NCBI GenBank assembly: GCA_004376055.2
Contig: CP049016.1
Coordinates: 2,914,001 to 2,978,000, forward strand
Direction of reading: 5' to 3'
DNA length: 64,000 nucleotides
Origin: Nitrospirales bacterium LBB_01
GTDB taxonomy: Bacteria; Nitrospirota; Thermodesulfovibrionia; Thermodesulfovibrionales; Magnetobacteriaceae
This document shows positions 8,570 through 17,303 of the stretch, in pieces (positions within the stretch are counted from its first letter, which is position 1; each line of letters starts with the position of its first letter). The notes under the pieces are model-generated. The model was not told the origin of the DNA. It made no database searches and saw only the letters and a list, made by a program, of their open reading frames with translations. The position numbers were made by a program, and so were the translations under genes.

Positions 8570-9023
8570 CAGCCAACGAGGAGTGACCCTGTTAGAGCTG
8601 GTAGTCGTAATGTTTATAATCTCGGTTATAATTGTGCTTTCGTACCCATCTTTTATGAGCCTTAGAGCCTCACCCTCAATTGAAGCCAAGCGGCTTGCCT
8701 CAGTGATTACATATCTAAACGACACATCATCAAACAGACGGCAAACTTGCATTCTTATTGTTGATTTTAAGAAAAAAGAGCTGCGCTGGGAAACCTCTGA
8801 TGGTATTAAGCAAACGTCTTTTAAGTTTCTAAACAGTGTGCTTTTGCCCTCTAAAGGTGAGATTAAAGAGGGGGAGTTACAGGTGTTTTTTGACAGAGAG
8901 GGACTTGGTGAGCTATTTGCCGCATACTTTACCGAAGACAAAAAAACTGTCACACTTATCTATAATCCATTTAGCAGAAGGGTATCAATAGAGCAGGGCA
9001 GAGTGGATTTGACCGCTAAATAG
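8547..9023 (+). CDS. gspH: minor pseudopilin, GspH-like
   Basis: The 158-residue protein has a prepilin signal (RGVTLLELVVVMF, with cleavage before V or after G and Glu5 conserved) and a hydrophobic helix to about residue 35. A C-terminal beta-rich domain follows, containing VIYNPFSRRVS-like strands as in GspH. It probably caps or primes the pseudopilus. The best start is the TTG at 8547 inside gspG, because the signal motif begins only about 11 residues later. No gspI, J, K, L or M follows; the next gene is argJ. The GspH assignment rests on position and length. Confidence 0.75.
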   Translation: MKAGTSNNSQRGVTLLELVVVMFIISVIIVLSYPSFMSLRASPSIEAKRLASVITYLNDTSSNRRQTCILIVDFKKKELRWETSDGIKQTSFKFLNSVLLPSKGEIKEGELQVFFDREGLGELFAAYFTEDKKTVTLIYNPFSRRVSIEQGRVDLTAK

Positions 9024-9035
9024 TGCATAAGTTGA

Positions 9036-9064
9036 TTGAAATTATTTATTTCCGCATGTTATCT
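9036..9064 (+). promoter_or_regulatory. promoter of argJ
   Basis: TTGAAA at 9036-9041, 17-nt spacer, TTATCT at 9059-9064. The predicted transcript starts near 9071, and a CAGGGGG ribosome-binding site precedes the ATG at 9111. Confidence 0.45.
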
Positions 9065-9110
9065 TACTTCAAAGACTAACTGCTTTAGCAATAATCAGGG
9101 GGTATTATAA

Positions 9111-10304
9111 ATGATAAATAAAGATGTGGTAATTCCAAAGGGGTTTTTAATATCAGTGGCTGAGGGTGCCATTAAAAAACCTGGCCGTAAAGATATGACA
9201 CTCATATATTCAACCGTACAGGCACAAGCTGCTGGGGTTTTTACAAAAAACACCGTCAAAGCGGCTCCTGTGATTATAGATATGGAAAGAATGCAAAAGG
9301 GCTTCGGCAGAGCGCTCTTTATAAACAGCGGTAACGCTAATGCCTGTACCGGTAAAAAAGGAATGAATGATGTTCTGAAGATTTCCGCAAAACTTGCAAA
9401 ATTACTCAAAATACCAGCGACCGACATATTCATCTGTTCAACCGGAGTCATAGGCACTCCGCTTCCTATGGATAGAATAACTCCAAAGATACCAGAATTG
9501 GCGCAAAATCTCGGAAAGTCCGCTATGCTTGACGCCGCTTCTGCCATTATGACCACAGATACGTTTCCAAAGCTGTTTTCAACGGAGTTAAAACTTGGTA
9601 AGACTTGTGCCGCACTGTCGGCAATTGCCAAAGGCTCCGGCATGATTTCACCCTCAATGGCTACAATGCTCTCATTTGCCATAACCGATGCAGCTATAAC
9701 AACAGAGGCGCTCAAAGAGGCACTGAGCGTCTCAGTCAATGAAACCTTTAACAGCATTACAGTTGACGGGCAGATGAGCACAAACGACACGGTTATAGTC
9801 CTTGCCAACGGCATTGCCGGAAATAAAACTATAGAAAGCGGCACAAAAGAATTCAAAAAATTTCAAAATGCACTTACAGAGACCTTTTCACAGCTATCTG
9901 ACATGATAGTAAGAGACGGCGAGGGTGCAACCAAATTTATTACTGTAGAGGTCATGGGCGCACCAACGACAGAGGCAGCTAAAGCTATAGCCAAAGAGAT
10001 AGCAAATTCCGCGCTTGTTAAAACCGCAATATACGGGCAGGACGCCAACTGGGGACGCATCATGGCAGCTATGGGCGCATCTGATGTACAGTTTGAACCA
10101 TATGGTGTGGATATATCATTTAACAATGTCAAAGTTGTCCGAAAAGGGCTTTCAACTGACAACGACTCTGCCGCCTCAGCAGTGTTAAAAGAAAAGGAAA
10201 TCCTGATAACTGTAAATTTAAGTATGGGTAAAAGCACAGCAAAAATACGCACTTGTGATTTAACTGAAGAGTATATAAAGATAAATGCTGAATATAGAAC
10301 ATAA
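9111..10304 (+). CDS. argJ: ArgJ, ornithine/glutamate N-acetyltransferase
   Basis: Arginine biosynthesis enzyme of 397 residues. It moves the acetyl group from N-acetylornithine to glutamate and, in bifunctional forms, also uses acetyl-CoA. The self-cleavage site ATML (in SPSMATMLSF, near residue 184) supplies the N-terminal Thr nucleophile of the beta chain. Other conserved stretches are INSGNANACTG, CSTGVIGTPL and GQDANWGRI. The ATG has an AGGGGG site upstream. It has its own promoter and does not belong functionally to the preceding secretion genes. No other arg gene is nearby. Confidence 0.96.
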   Translation: MINKDVVIPKGFLISVAEGAIKKPGRKDMTLIYSTVQAQAAGVFTKNTVKAAPVIIDMERMQKGFGRALFINSGNANACTGKKGMNDVLKISAKLAKLLKIPATDIFICSTGVIGTPLPMDRITPKIPELAQNLGKSAMLDAASAIMTTDTFPKLFSTELKLGKTCAALSAIAKGSGMISPSMATMLSFAITDAAITTEALKEALSVSVNETFNSITVDGQMSTNDTVIVLANGIAGNKTIESGTKEFKKFQNALTETFSQLSDMIVRDGEGATKFITVEVMGAPTTEAAKAIAKEIANSALVKTAIYGQDANWGRIMAAMGASDVQFEPYGVDISFNNVKVVRKGLSTDNDSAASAVLKEKEILITVNLSMGKSTAKIRTCDLTEEYIKINAEYRT

Positions 10305-10367
10305 TTTTGGCTCTGATATTTAAAATATAATTATTAAAAAATTTTTTTTATTTTTTAAAAATTTTAC

Positions 10368-10396
10368 TTGACAAACACGGCAACGTATGTTAGCAT
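10368..10396 (+). promoter_or_regulatory. strong promoter with UP-like element
   Basis: TTGACA at 10368-10373, exactly 17 nt, then TAGCAT at 10391-10396. A long run of A and T tracts lies immediately upstream. Transcription would start near 10403, about 23 nt before a strong hairpin. Confidence 0.6.
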
Positions 10397-10402
10397 ATTT
10401 CA

Positions 10403-10470
10403 TAAGCGCCTCGTTCCTCCCCTAAAAACTGCCGCCCTATCCCAAGGGGGCGGCAGTTTCCTTAATTTTG
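10403..10470 (+). ncRNA. candidate small RNA or attenuated leader
   Basis: Defined only by signals: a strong promoter upstream and a 12-bp hairpin (10426-10459) followed by CCTTAATTTT. The product would be about 60-70 nt. The short T-run is broken, so termination may be partial. If it is read through, this would be an attenuator for the FabG-like gene at 10728. No known RNA family is recognised. Confidence 0.3.
10426..10459 (+). terminator. GC-rich hairpin, probable terminator
   Basis: Arms AAACTGCCGCCC (10426-10437) and GGGCGGCAGTTT (10448-10459) are perfectly complementary with a 10-nt loop. The T-run afterwards is imperfect. A-rich sequence precedes the left arm, so it may also act on the minus strand. 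Confidence 0.6.
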
Positions 10471-10576
10471 TAGCTTTGCCTCTCAGATGATAATTTAACC
10501 TGAAAAGTTTTCCACTAAAAGCCCACTTGCCTTGTGAATTGATTCTCTATGTCTGTTTTTGGGTTAAACAAATAAC

Positions 10577-10604
10577 TTGCTTATTTAATAACATTTATTA
10601 TAAA
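10577..10604 (+). promoter_or_regulatory. promoter of the FabG-like reductase gene
   Basis: TTGCTT at 10577-10582, 16-nt spacer, TATAAA at 10599-10604. Predicted start near 10611. Confidence 0.4.
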
Positions 10605-10727
10605 ATCCCTTGTTGCAGTTGCACCTTGCGTGCGGCTACAGAGGATGAGACCGACGTAGGAGTGTGCAGTTTATTAGCATATAAGTGGTAGTAATCATAC
10701 AAACAAAACGAAGGAGGTAGTGTAGAT

Positions 10728-11471
10728 ATGGATTTGAAAGGAAAGAAAGTAATAATCACAGGCGGCGGACGAGGAATGGGCAGGCAGTTTGGAACTGACC
10801 TCAAAGCAGCCGGAGCAGTGCCGTTTGCCGTTGATGTTATTCAGGAAAACCTTGATGCTCTTAAAAAGGAAACCGGAATAGACGGAGCAATTGTAGATGT
10901 TACCAGTGAGGCGTCAGTTGAGGCATTTTTTGCTGACTATGTAGGAAAGTACGGTGCACCCGATGCGTTGGTTAACAATGCAGGCATAACAGCAGACGGA
11001 CTTTTTGTAAGACAAAAGGGTGAAGAGACACAGAAGTTTCAGCTTTCAAACTGGGATAAAGTCATTGCAGTTAATCAGACCGGAGTGTTCCTCTGTGCAA
11101 GAGAGGCAGCCTATCATATGGTAAAAAATAAGGTGAAAGGGGTAATTGTAAATATTTCCTCAATCAGCCGCTCTGGTAACAAGGGGCAGACCAACTACAC
11201 AGCAACAAAGTCAGCTGTTGACGGAATGACAGTAACCTGGGCCAAAGAGCTATCAGCTTATGGCATCAGAGTGGGCGCCATAGCACCCGGCTACATCAAC
11301 ACCGAGATGGTTGCTAAAATCAGACAGGATGTTCTTGATAAAATAATTCAGCAGATCCCCGTAGGACGTCTTGGCGAGATGTCTGAGATTTCTTTAGCCG
11401 TAAAGTTCATTATAGAAAATGATTTCTTTACCGGCAGAGTACTTGAAGTTGACGGCGGTATGAGAATATAG
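10728..11471 (+). CDS. short-chain dehydrogenase/reductase, FabG-like
   Basis: Classical SDR of 247 residues. It has the nucleotide-binding motif TGGGRGMG near residue 10, NNAG near 87, catalytic Ser in ISSISRSG (near 142) and YTATK (near 157-161), and the C-terminal RVLEVDGGMRI. Closest in pattern to 3-oxoacyl-ACP reductases of fatty-acid synthesis, but the lone context (no fab genes nearby) leaves other keto-reductase roles open. The ATG follows a full GGAGG ribosome-binding site. A hairpin terminator lies just downstream. Confidence 0.85.
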   Translation: MDLKGKKVIITGGGRGMGRQFGTDLKAAGAVPFAVDVIQENLDALKKETGIDGAIVDVTSEASVEAFFADYVGKYGAPDALVNNAGITADGLFVRQKGEETQKFQLSNWDKVIAVNQTGVFLCAREAAYHMVKNKVKGVIVNISSISRSGNKGQTNYTATKSAVDGMTVTWAKELSAYGIRVGAIAPGYINTEMVAKIRQDVLDKIIQQIPVGRLGEMSEISLAVKFIIENDFFTGRVLEVDGGMRI

Positions 11472-11489
11472 TTTTAGGTTAAGTATGAG

Positions 11490-11543
11490 ATAAGGGAGAG
11501 GGTGCAGCCCATTACAAGAAGGTCTCATCCCTCTCCCTATTAT
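11490..11543 (+). terminator. terminator after the FabG-like gene
   Basis: Arms ATAAGGGAGAGGG (11490-11502) and CCCTCTCCCTATTAT (11529-11543) can pair over 9 perfect and further weaker base pairs; a T-rich stretch follows. The 26-nt loop is longer than usual. Confidence 0.55.
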
Positions 11544-11587
11544 CTTCTTCAGAATAAACCCTCACAAATCAAATCTTCATAATAATC

Positions 11588-11596
11588 TGGTATAAT
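11588..11596 (+). promoter_or_regulatory. extended -10 promoter of asnB
   Basis: TGG followed by a perfect TATAAT (11591-11596) makes an extended -10 element. It ends 8 nt before the asnB ATG, so the transcript would be leaderless or nearly so. Confidence 0.5.
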
Positions 11597-11604
11597 CTTA
11601 AACT

Positions 11605-13542
11605 ATGTGCGGAATATTTGGAATCGTTACAAACGGCGCTGCAGTAAATCCTCTGTTAGTTAGCCAACTTACAAACATACTAAAACACCGTGGCCCTGAT
11701 GATGAGGGCTATCTTGCGCTAAATTCCAAAACCGGTACCGTTTATGACCTTATAGGCGATGACAGCGTCATAGAAGGCAGGCACATAAGTTCATTTAATG
11801 AACCGGTTAATATGTTTTTAGGGCACAGACGGCTTGCAATACTTGATTTATCTCCTGCCGCACATCAACCGATGAGCTACCTTAACCGCTACCTTATCTA
11901 TAACGGTGAAATCTATAATTATATTGAGCTGCGCAATGACTTACTTGCGGCAGGTTATGAGTTTACATCAAATAGCGACAGCGAGGTCATCCTTGCCTCG
12001 TATGACAGATGGAAAGACCACTGCATTGATAAATTTAACGGTATGTGGGCTTTTGCGATTTATGACAGGACTGCAAACCGGCTATTTTGCTCACGTGACC
12101 GTTTTGGCGTTAAGCCATTTTATTATGCTACAGGCAAATTTGGCTTTGCCTTTGCCTCAGAAATCAAAGCGCTCCTTGCACATCCCGATATTAACCGAAC
12201 TGTCAATGAAGCTGCCGTTTATGACTACCTTGCAACAGGGAACGAAGGGCAGTTTCTTACCGAAATTGAAGAGCTTCCTCCGGCGCACTCTCTAACCATT
12301 GACCTTCAGAGCGGTTTGAAACTAAAACTAAGAAAATACTATACATTAAGTGTAAACCCGGCTTTAAATGCCTCAGAGGGTGTTACGGCAGATAGTGCTG
12401 CACTTAAAGTCAGAGAGCTTATCCTTAACTCAGTAGCATTACGGCTGCGCTCTGATGTAACAGTCGGCACATGCTTAAGCGGAGGCATTGACAGCACATC
12501 CATAGTGTGCGCAATAGATTCGTTTATAAAAAAAGAAAATATGTTGCAGGTTGGTATCAGACAAAAAACCTTTACGGCAAGCTATAAGGATGCGGCAATT
12601 GATGAGAGCAGATGGGCTAAAATTGTCACATCACAGACAAACACACAGTGGCATCAAACATATCCGAGCGCAGATGAGCTTCTGGGTGATTTGGATAATC
12701 TAATCTACACTCAGGATATTCCCTTTCGGTCAACCAGCATATATGCTCAGTACCGGGTTATGAAACTTGCCCATGAGCATGGCGTTAAGGTTCTGCTTGA
12801 CGGACAGGGGGCAGATGAGCTTTTTGCCGGATATCCGATGTTTTACGGCGCTTTTTTTAGTAATATGCTTAATGAGGGGAATTTGCGGAGGTTTGCCGCT
12901 GAACTTGCTCACATGGGTAATGCTCCGCTTAGTGCCGCATCTGTACTTATGTATATGTTAAAGTCATCGTTAATGAAATCAATTCCCAATTCTCTTAAAA
13001 ACATCTTTACCGGAGGGCTAAATAATCTCCTGTCTGAGAAGTTTAAAAACGCCCATAAGGGGCGGCTCTCAGCACTCCTTAACGGTAAATACTCAGGCAA
13101 CCTCAACACCATGCTGATGCAGTACATGCTTAAGGAAAATCTACAGTGTCTGCTTAAGTATGAAGATAGAAACTCGATGCGCTTTTCAATAGAGTCAAGG
13201 GTTCCCTTTGCTGACGACACACCGCTTATTGAGTATGTGTTTTCGCTTCCCGGAGCGTTTAAAATCCATAACGGCTGGAGTAAATACGTTTTCCGCAGGG
13301 CAGTGTCAGGGCTTGTGCCGGAGGCAATTCAGTGGCGAAAAGACAAAGTTGCATTTAATACACCAGAAAAACTATGGATTAAAGAGATATACCGTTACAT
13401 GAGACAGAGCATTGAACACGAAACAGCCGGTTATTTTAAACCGGCAGTGTTCGGTGAGTTAATGAACTCAGGGGGGGCATGGAGAGCCATTAACTTATCT
13501 ATGTGGCTAAGCGCTTTAAAGAAACCGTCCGCTATCAGATAA
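11605..13542 (+). CDS. asnB: asparagine synthase (glutamine-hydrolysing)
   Basis: A 645-residue two-domain amidotransferase. The N-terminal Ntn glutaminase domain begins MCGIFGI with the catalytic Cys2 (exposed after Met removal), and conserved RGPDDEG and YNGEIYNY follow. The synthetase domain has the ATP-pyrophosphatase motif SGGIDSTS near residue 293. Substrates are aspartate, glutamine and ATP in the housekeeping role. Many AsnB paralogues of this length act in exopolysaccharide or lipid modification clusters, and nothing nearby decides between these. The start is fixed by Cys2. There is no ribosome-binding site; a TATAAT lies 8 nt upstream. Confidence 0.9.
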   Translation: MCGIFGIVTNGAAVNPLLVSQLTNILKHRGPDDEGYLALNSKTGTVYDLIGDDSVIEGRHISSFNEPVNMFLGHRRLAILDLSPAAHQPMSYLNRYLIYNGEIYNYIELRNDLLAAGYEFTSNSDSEVILASYDRWKDHCIDKFNGMWAFAIYDRTANRLFCSRDRFGVKPFYYATGKFGFAFASEIKALLAHPDINRTVNEAAVYDYLATGNEGQFLTEIEELPPAHSLTIDLQSGLKLKLRKYYTLSVNPALNASEGVTADSAALKVRELILNSVALRLRSDVTVGTCLSGGIDSTSIVCAIDSFIKKENMLQVGIRQKTFTASYKDAAIDESRWAKIVTSQTNTQWHQTYPSADELLGDLDNLIYTQDIPFRSTSIYAQYRVMKLAHEHGVKVLLDGQGADELFAGYPMFYGAFFSNMLNEGNLRRFAAELAHMGNAPLSAASVLMYMLKSSLMKSIPNSLKNIFTGGLNNLLSEKFKNAHKGRLSALLNGKYSGNLNTMLMQYMLKENLQCLLKYEDRNSMRFSIESRVPFADDTPLIEYVFSLPGAFKIHNGWSKYVFRRAVSGLVPEAIQWRKDKVAFNTPEKLWIKEIYRYMRQSIEHETAGYFKPAVFGELMNSGGAWRAINLSMWLSALKKPSAIR

Positions 13543-13547
13543 TTCCA

Positions 13548-13718
13548 TTATATGCTGCATATGCCGGCCACAGTGCTAGTTCTTACCGTGTTGTTCATTG
13601 TCAGTGCAATGTCCGGGAAAAAGTACAAGGTATCGCAAGCCGGGCAGCGATACATAGAGCCGCTGACATAGTTGCCTTTTAAAGTAAGTTCGCTGTTACA
13701 ATCATCACATCTAAACAT
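13548..13718 (-). CDS. small zinc-ribbon protein
   Basis: A 56-residue ORF. It has CDDC at residues 4-7 and CPAC at 25-28, the spacing of a two-knuckle zinc ribbon, then a Thr/Asn-rich tail. The start ATG at 13718 is preceded by GGAGGTAAGCC, an excellent ribosome-binding site. It starts 17 nt after the end of the upstream small gene, so the pair is probably an operon. It ends 5 nt from the convergent asnB stop. Function unknown; such mini-ribbons often bind nucleic acid or protein partners. Confidence 0.65.
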   Translation of the reverse strand: MFRCDDCNSELTLKGNYVSGSMYRCPACDTLYFFPDIALTMNNTVRTSTVAGICSI

Positions 13719-13735
13719 GGCTTACCTCCTTTTTT

Positions 13736-13966
13736 TTAACGAAAAGCCATTGAATGAGCAGGAAAAGAAATCTCAAGATCGAGCTTCTTTACCAGTATAA
13801 ATAGGTATCTTAGTGCCTCATCATGATCAGGAAACTCTTTTACAAGTGATTTGGTCTGGGGTAACCTTATGAAAGACGATACATTATCACTGTCTCTCTT
13901 TACTACCTCAACTGAGTAGATGGTACTACCTTCGATGAAATAATGATTTCTTCTTATCTCTACCAT
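13736..13966 (-). CDS. small hypothetical protein
   Basis: A 76-residue soluble protein with the start chosen at the second ATG (13966). The GGAG ribosome-binding site ends 8 nt before it, whereas the earlier ATG at 13975 directly abuts GGAG. No family recognised. The middle part alternates charged and hydrophobic residues and ends in a likely amphipathic helix (DEALRYLFILVKKLDL). It sits upstream of the zinc-ribbon gene in the same orientation. Confidence 0.55.
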   Translation of the reverse strand: MVEIRRNHYFIEGSTIYSVEVVKRDSDNVSSFIRLPQTKSLVKEFPDHDEALRYLFILVKKLDLEISFPAHSMAFR

Positions 13967-13975
13967 TGTCTTCAT

Positions 13976-14289
13976 CTCCTTTTTTTCCAGTTTCCTTATT
14001 TATTCCTCAGTCCGTTAACTCTTTATCGGACATTTTCCTTATAATTATTAGTATGCAAAAAACATGCCATGAGTCAGATTATTGATTCACTGCCAAATGG
14101 CGTAAGTACAAGATTTTTTAATAACAGAGAGTTCCGCAAAAGGAAAGATTTTCCCCAAAAAGGCAATTTTTGCCATTTTTTGTCCACTTTTTACACTTAA
14201 TTCGTATCTCTTGAATATTACAGTTAATAGGTCAGCTTATATTTATAACATCAGGTGTCAACTTTTTGTCATTTTATGCAGACTTGATG
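13976..14289. other. 314-nt AT-rich gap
   Basis: No gene is seen. A small hairpin GGCAA-TTTT-TTGCC-like (14162-14174) followed by a T6 run (14176-14181) could act as a weak plus-strand terminator. The rest probably holds the leader and promoter of the minus-strand small gene pair, but no convincing boxes were identified. Confidence 0.4.
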
Positions 14290-14436
14290 TCAATAAAGAA
14301 AAAAATACTCTTTAATTTCTTCTGTAATCTTAGTTTCTTCTTCGTTTAATCTGCTAAAAACATCTCGAAGCTCAGAGATATCAATAGAGTTCACAGGCAT
14401 TCCTTCTGTTACATCCTCATACAACGCTACAGCCAT
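14290..14436 (-). CDS. 48-residue hypothetical protein
   Basis: Short ORF with a strong ribosome-binding site: AGGAGGAAAGTA directly precedes the ATG at 14436. The product is acidic (many Glu/Asp) with a probable C-terminal helix containing NEEETKITEEIKEYF. No family recognised. It is about 100 nt downstream of the uvrA end in the same orientation. The good translation signal argues for reality; composition alone would not. Confidence 0.45.
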   Translation of the reverse strand: MAVALYEDVTEGMPVNSIDISELRDVFSRLNEEETKITEEIKEYFFLY

Positions 14437-14538
14437 TACTTTCCTCCTGTTTTTCATTATATGCAATAATTTATAAACAAACGCATATTATATTGCAATT
14501 ATGATGCCAGTTGAGTTTTTACGAAGCGGATAGTGTTG

Positions 14539-17259
14539 TTATGTTTTCAATATATATTTGGCAAGGCTCTCTCCGGTGTGTGAGCCTTTAGATTCAATCA
14601 ACTCTTCAGGTGTTCCCTCAAATATGATGCTGCCTCCCTCGTGACCGCCCTCTGGGCCTAAATCAATCACCCAATCGGAGTCCCGTATAACGTCCATGTT
14701 GTGCTCTATCACAACAACCGTGTTGTCAGCGTTTACCAAGCGGTTAAGAAAAGACATAAGTGCTGTGACATCGTGCATGTGAAGCCCTATGGTAGGCTCA
14801 TCCAGTACATACAAAATTCCGTTAGGTCCGGGAGTTCCCAATTCGGCACATATCTTTAACCTCTGAGCCTCGCCGCCTGAGAGTGTCGTTGCTGCCTGTC
14901 CTATTTGAAGGTAGCCCAAACCTATGTCTTTAAGCAATTGGAGTTTCCGCACTACTGCTGCATCATCGTTGAACACATCCAGAGCCTCATCCACAGTAAG
15001 CCCAAGCACCCCGCTAATGTTTAGCCCTCGGTACGTTATGCGCAGGGCATCCTCAGAGTACCGCATCCCCTTACACTGCGGGCATTTTACATACAAGTCC
15101 TCAAAAAAATACATTTCCAACTTTTCAAATCCCTCCCCCTTGCAGTGTTCACATCTGCCGCCTTTTACGTTAAAGGAGAAAAACCCGGGCGTGTATCCAT
15201 GAATCTTTGCCTCAGTCTGCTCAGAAAATATTTTTCGGATGTTGTCAAAAAACTTCATATACGTGGCGGGATTTGAGCGAGGAGTTCTTCCTATTGGCGA
15301 TTGATCTACCAGACAGACGCCATTTAGCTTGTCAACTCCACAAATACTATCATAAGGAAGGGGTTTTTCATCATTGACACTATGTTTCAAGTGTTTTGCC
15401 ACGGCTCTGTGCAGAGTTTCCACAATCAGGGAGCTTTTACCGGAGCCTGACACTCCAGTTACCACAGTCAGCGTATTAGCGGGTATTTTTAAGTTTACAT
15501 TGTTAAGGTTATGTCCTTTTGCTCCAGTAATTTCTATAAACCCTGTGGGGGTTCTTTTCAATCTCTTACGTTTCTGGGTTTCCCCAGAAAGATATTTTGC
15601 CGTAATGGTGTCTGAGTTACGGAAATCAGCAATTGTACCTGAAAAGACAATGTTACCTCCATTTTTACCGCCCCCAGGTCCAAGCTCTATGACCCAATCG
15701 GATGCCGCTATAATTTCAGGGTCATGCTCAACCACAATCACGGTGTTACCCAAAGCAGACAGCTCTTTTATGATTTCCATAATCCGGCCGTTGTCTCTGC
15801 TGTGGAGTCCAACCGTAGGCTCATCAAGCACATAGAGAGTACCGGCCAATCGGCAAGAAAGTTGGTTGGCAAGATTAACCCGCTGATACTCTCCGCCGGA
15901 GAGCGTCATCGTTTGGCGGTCAAGGGTCAGATAACTTAGTCCCATCTTAATCATGACAGCGAGTTTTGCAAGGATGTGTCTGTGTGCCTCATGAATTACA
16001 GCTCGCTCATGTTCAGTCAGCGGTGGAGTTAGGAGAAACTCGTGTAGCTCACTAACAGTCATAGCGTTCATATCGGCAAGACTCTTGCCGCCGATTTTGT
16101 ATGACAGCACCTCTTCTTTCAGCCGAGTTCCCTTGCACTTGGGACACACCTCTGCCACTCGGTATTTACTTAAAAACACTCTTACGTGGAGTTTGTACCG
16201 TTTTTCAGCAAGCGCTTCAAAAAAATCATCTATTCCGTAAAGGCCGCTTCCGCCTTTATAGAGAATTTCCCACTCCGCAGGGCTAAACTCCTGAAGGGGT
16301 TTTCGTGTGTCAAGTCCATTTTTAGCTGCATTCCTTAGAAGCTGACTTTTCCACCAGCTAAAGCCGGGTTTTTCAAACGGCTCTATTGCGCCCTCAGATA
16401 GACTCAGTGACATATCGGGGATTACCAGTGACGTGTCATAGATTAGCACATTGCCAAATCCCTTACACTGTGGGCACGCACCTACCGGGTGATTAAACGA
16501 AAACAGTATTGGCATCGGCTCTGGGAGCACCCTGCCGCAGCTGTCGCAGGAGTGTTTGTCGGAGTACGTAAAGCTATCCCCATCTGGAGACATGATTTTT
16601 ATCTTGCCGTCGCCCTCTTTCCACGCTAGCTCAAGCGATTCAAAAAGGCGCGGGTCATCGGCTATGATAAGCCTGTCCAAAACTACCTCATGCCTTTCGG
16701 CGTCCTCGGCAATTTCAAATATATCCACTGTTTCGCTGTCTTTATAGATTCTGTAAAACCCTCGCTCCTTAAGACTTGTCAGTGTCTCTCCGGTTTCAAA
16801 CATTATCATTGCACGTCTGTCTTTGTGGTTGGTAATCAGCTCCTCATACACTTTTTCCACGTCCCATCTGACAATGCCGCTGCCGCAGGATGGACAAATC
16901 GGAGAGGCCATTTTAGCAAACACGACTCTCAGAAGATCATAAACCTCTGTAACCGTACCGACAGTTGAACGAGAGCCTTTAACCGGATTCCTTTGGCTTA
17001 ATGCAATGGCAGGGCGGATGTTTTCAGCCTCGTCAATATCGGGCTTGTCAAGTTTCTCTAAAAAAAGCTTAGCGTACGTTGACAGTGATTCTATAAAGCG
17101 CCACTGTCCCTCGGCAAAGATGGTGTCAAAGGCAAGCGAGGATTTCCCTGAGCCTGAAAGCCCGGTTATCGCAATGACCCTGTCGTGCGGGATTTTAATA
17201 TCAATATTTTTAAGGTTATTCTGTCTGATACCTTTTATTTCAAGCCAACTGCTGTGCAT
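14539..17259 (-). CDS. uvrA: UvrABC system protein A
   Basis: DNA damage-recognition ATPase of nucleotide excision repair, 906 residues, slightly shorter than the E. coli protein. Two ABC ATPase modules are visible: Walker A GLSGSGKSS near residue 33 and GVSGSGKSS near 605, signatures LSGGEYQR near 457 and LSGGEAQR near 797. Zinc-binding Cys pairs lie in CDSCGRV/CPQCKGFG (about 238-266) and CEHCKGEG/CPQCKGMR (about 708-735). The motif DQSPIGRTPRSNPATY is diagnostic. No other uvr gene is adjacent. The start ATG is the first in frame; no strong ribosome-binding site is obvious. Confidence 0.97.
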   Translation of the reverse strand: MHSSWLEIKGIRQNNLKNIDIKIPHDRVIAITGLSGSGKSSLAFDTIFAEGQWRFIESLSTYAKLFLEKLDKPDIDEAENIRPAIALSQRNPVKGSRSTVGTVTEVYDLLRVVFAKMASPICPSCGSGIVRWDVEKVYEELITNHKDRRAMIMFETGETLTSLKERGFYRIYKDSETVDIFEIAEDAERHEVVLDRLIIADDPRLFESLELAWKEGDGKIKIMSPDGDSFTYSDKHSCDSCGRVLPEPMPILFSFNHPVGACPQCKGFGNVLIYDTSLVIPDMSLSLSEGAIEPFEKPGFSWWKSQLLRNAAKNGLDTRKPLQEFSPAEWEILYKGGSGLYGIDDFFEALAEKRYKLHVRVFLSKYRVAEVCPKCKGTRLKEEVLSYKIGGKSLADMNAMTVSELHEFLLTPPLTEHERAVIHEAHRHILAKLAVMIKMGLSYLTLDRQTMTLSGGEYQRVNLANQLSCRLAGTLYVLDEPTVGLHSRDNGRIMEIIKELSALGNTVIVVEHDPEIIAASDWVIELGPGGGKNGGNIVFSGTIADFRNSDTITAKYLSGETQKRKRLKRTPTGFIEITGAKGHNLNNVNLKIPANTLTVVTGVSGSGKSSLIVETLHRAVAKHLKHSVNDEKPLPYDSICGVDKLNGVCLVDQSPIGRTPRSNPATYMKFFDNIRKIFSEQTEAKIHGYTPGFFSFNVKGGRCEHCKGEGFEKLEMYFFEDLYVKCPQCKGMRYSEDALRITYRGLNISGVLGLTVDEALDVFNDDAAVVRKLQLLKDIGLGYLQIGQAATTLSGGEAQRLKICAELGTPGPNGILYVLDEPTIGLHMHDVTALMSFLNRLVNADNTVVVIEHNMDVIRDSDWVIDLGPEGGHEGGSIIFEGTPEELIESKGSHTGESLAKYILKT

Positions 17260-17303
17260 CGTTATATTTTAACATTTTACTGTAACAAGGGAACCTATAT
17301 TTT

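Larger units (their letters stand above)
10305..10727. other. 423-nt intergenic region with two promoters and a hairpin
   Basis: No protein gene is visible. From left to right it holds an A/T-tract block (10322-10366) resembling an UP element, a near-consensus promoter (10368-10396), a 12-bp GC-rich hairpin (10426-10459), a second promoter (10577-10604) and a leader of about 117 nt to the FabG-like gene. The leader is G-rich around 10613-10670 and could be structured; no known riboswitch class is recognised. Confidence 0.6.

Noticed and set aside
8226-8953. Long minus-strand ORFs opposite the pseudopilin genes
   Set aside because: Shadows of gspG and gspH, which have clear family motifs.
9095-9856. 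253-codon minus-strand ORF
   Set aside because: Lies entirely opposite argJ; the ArgJ frame carries the conserved ATML site.
10322-10366. A/T block as a replication-origin element
   Set aside because: No DnaA boxes, iterons or dnaA/dnaN genes nearby; an UP element fits better with the adjacent promoter.
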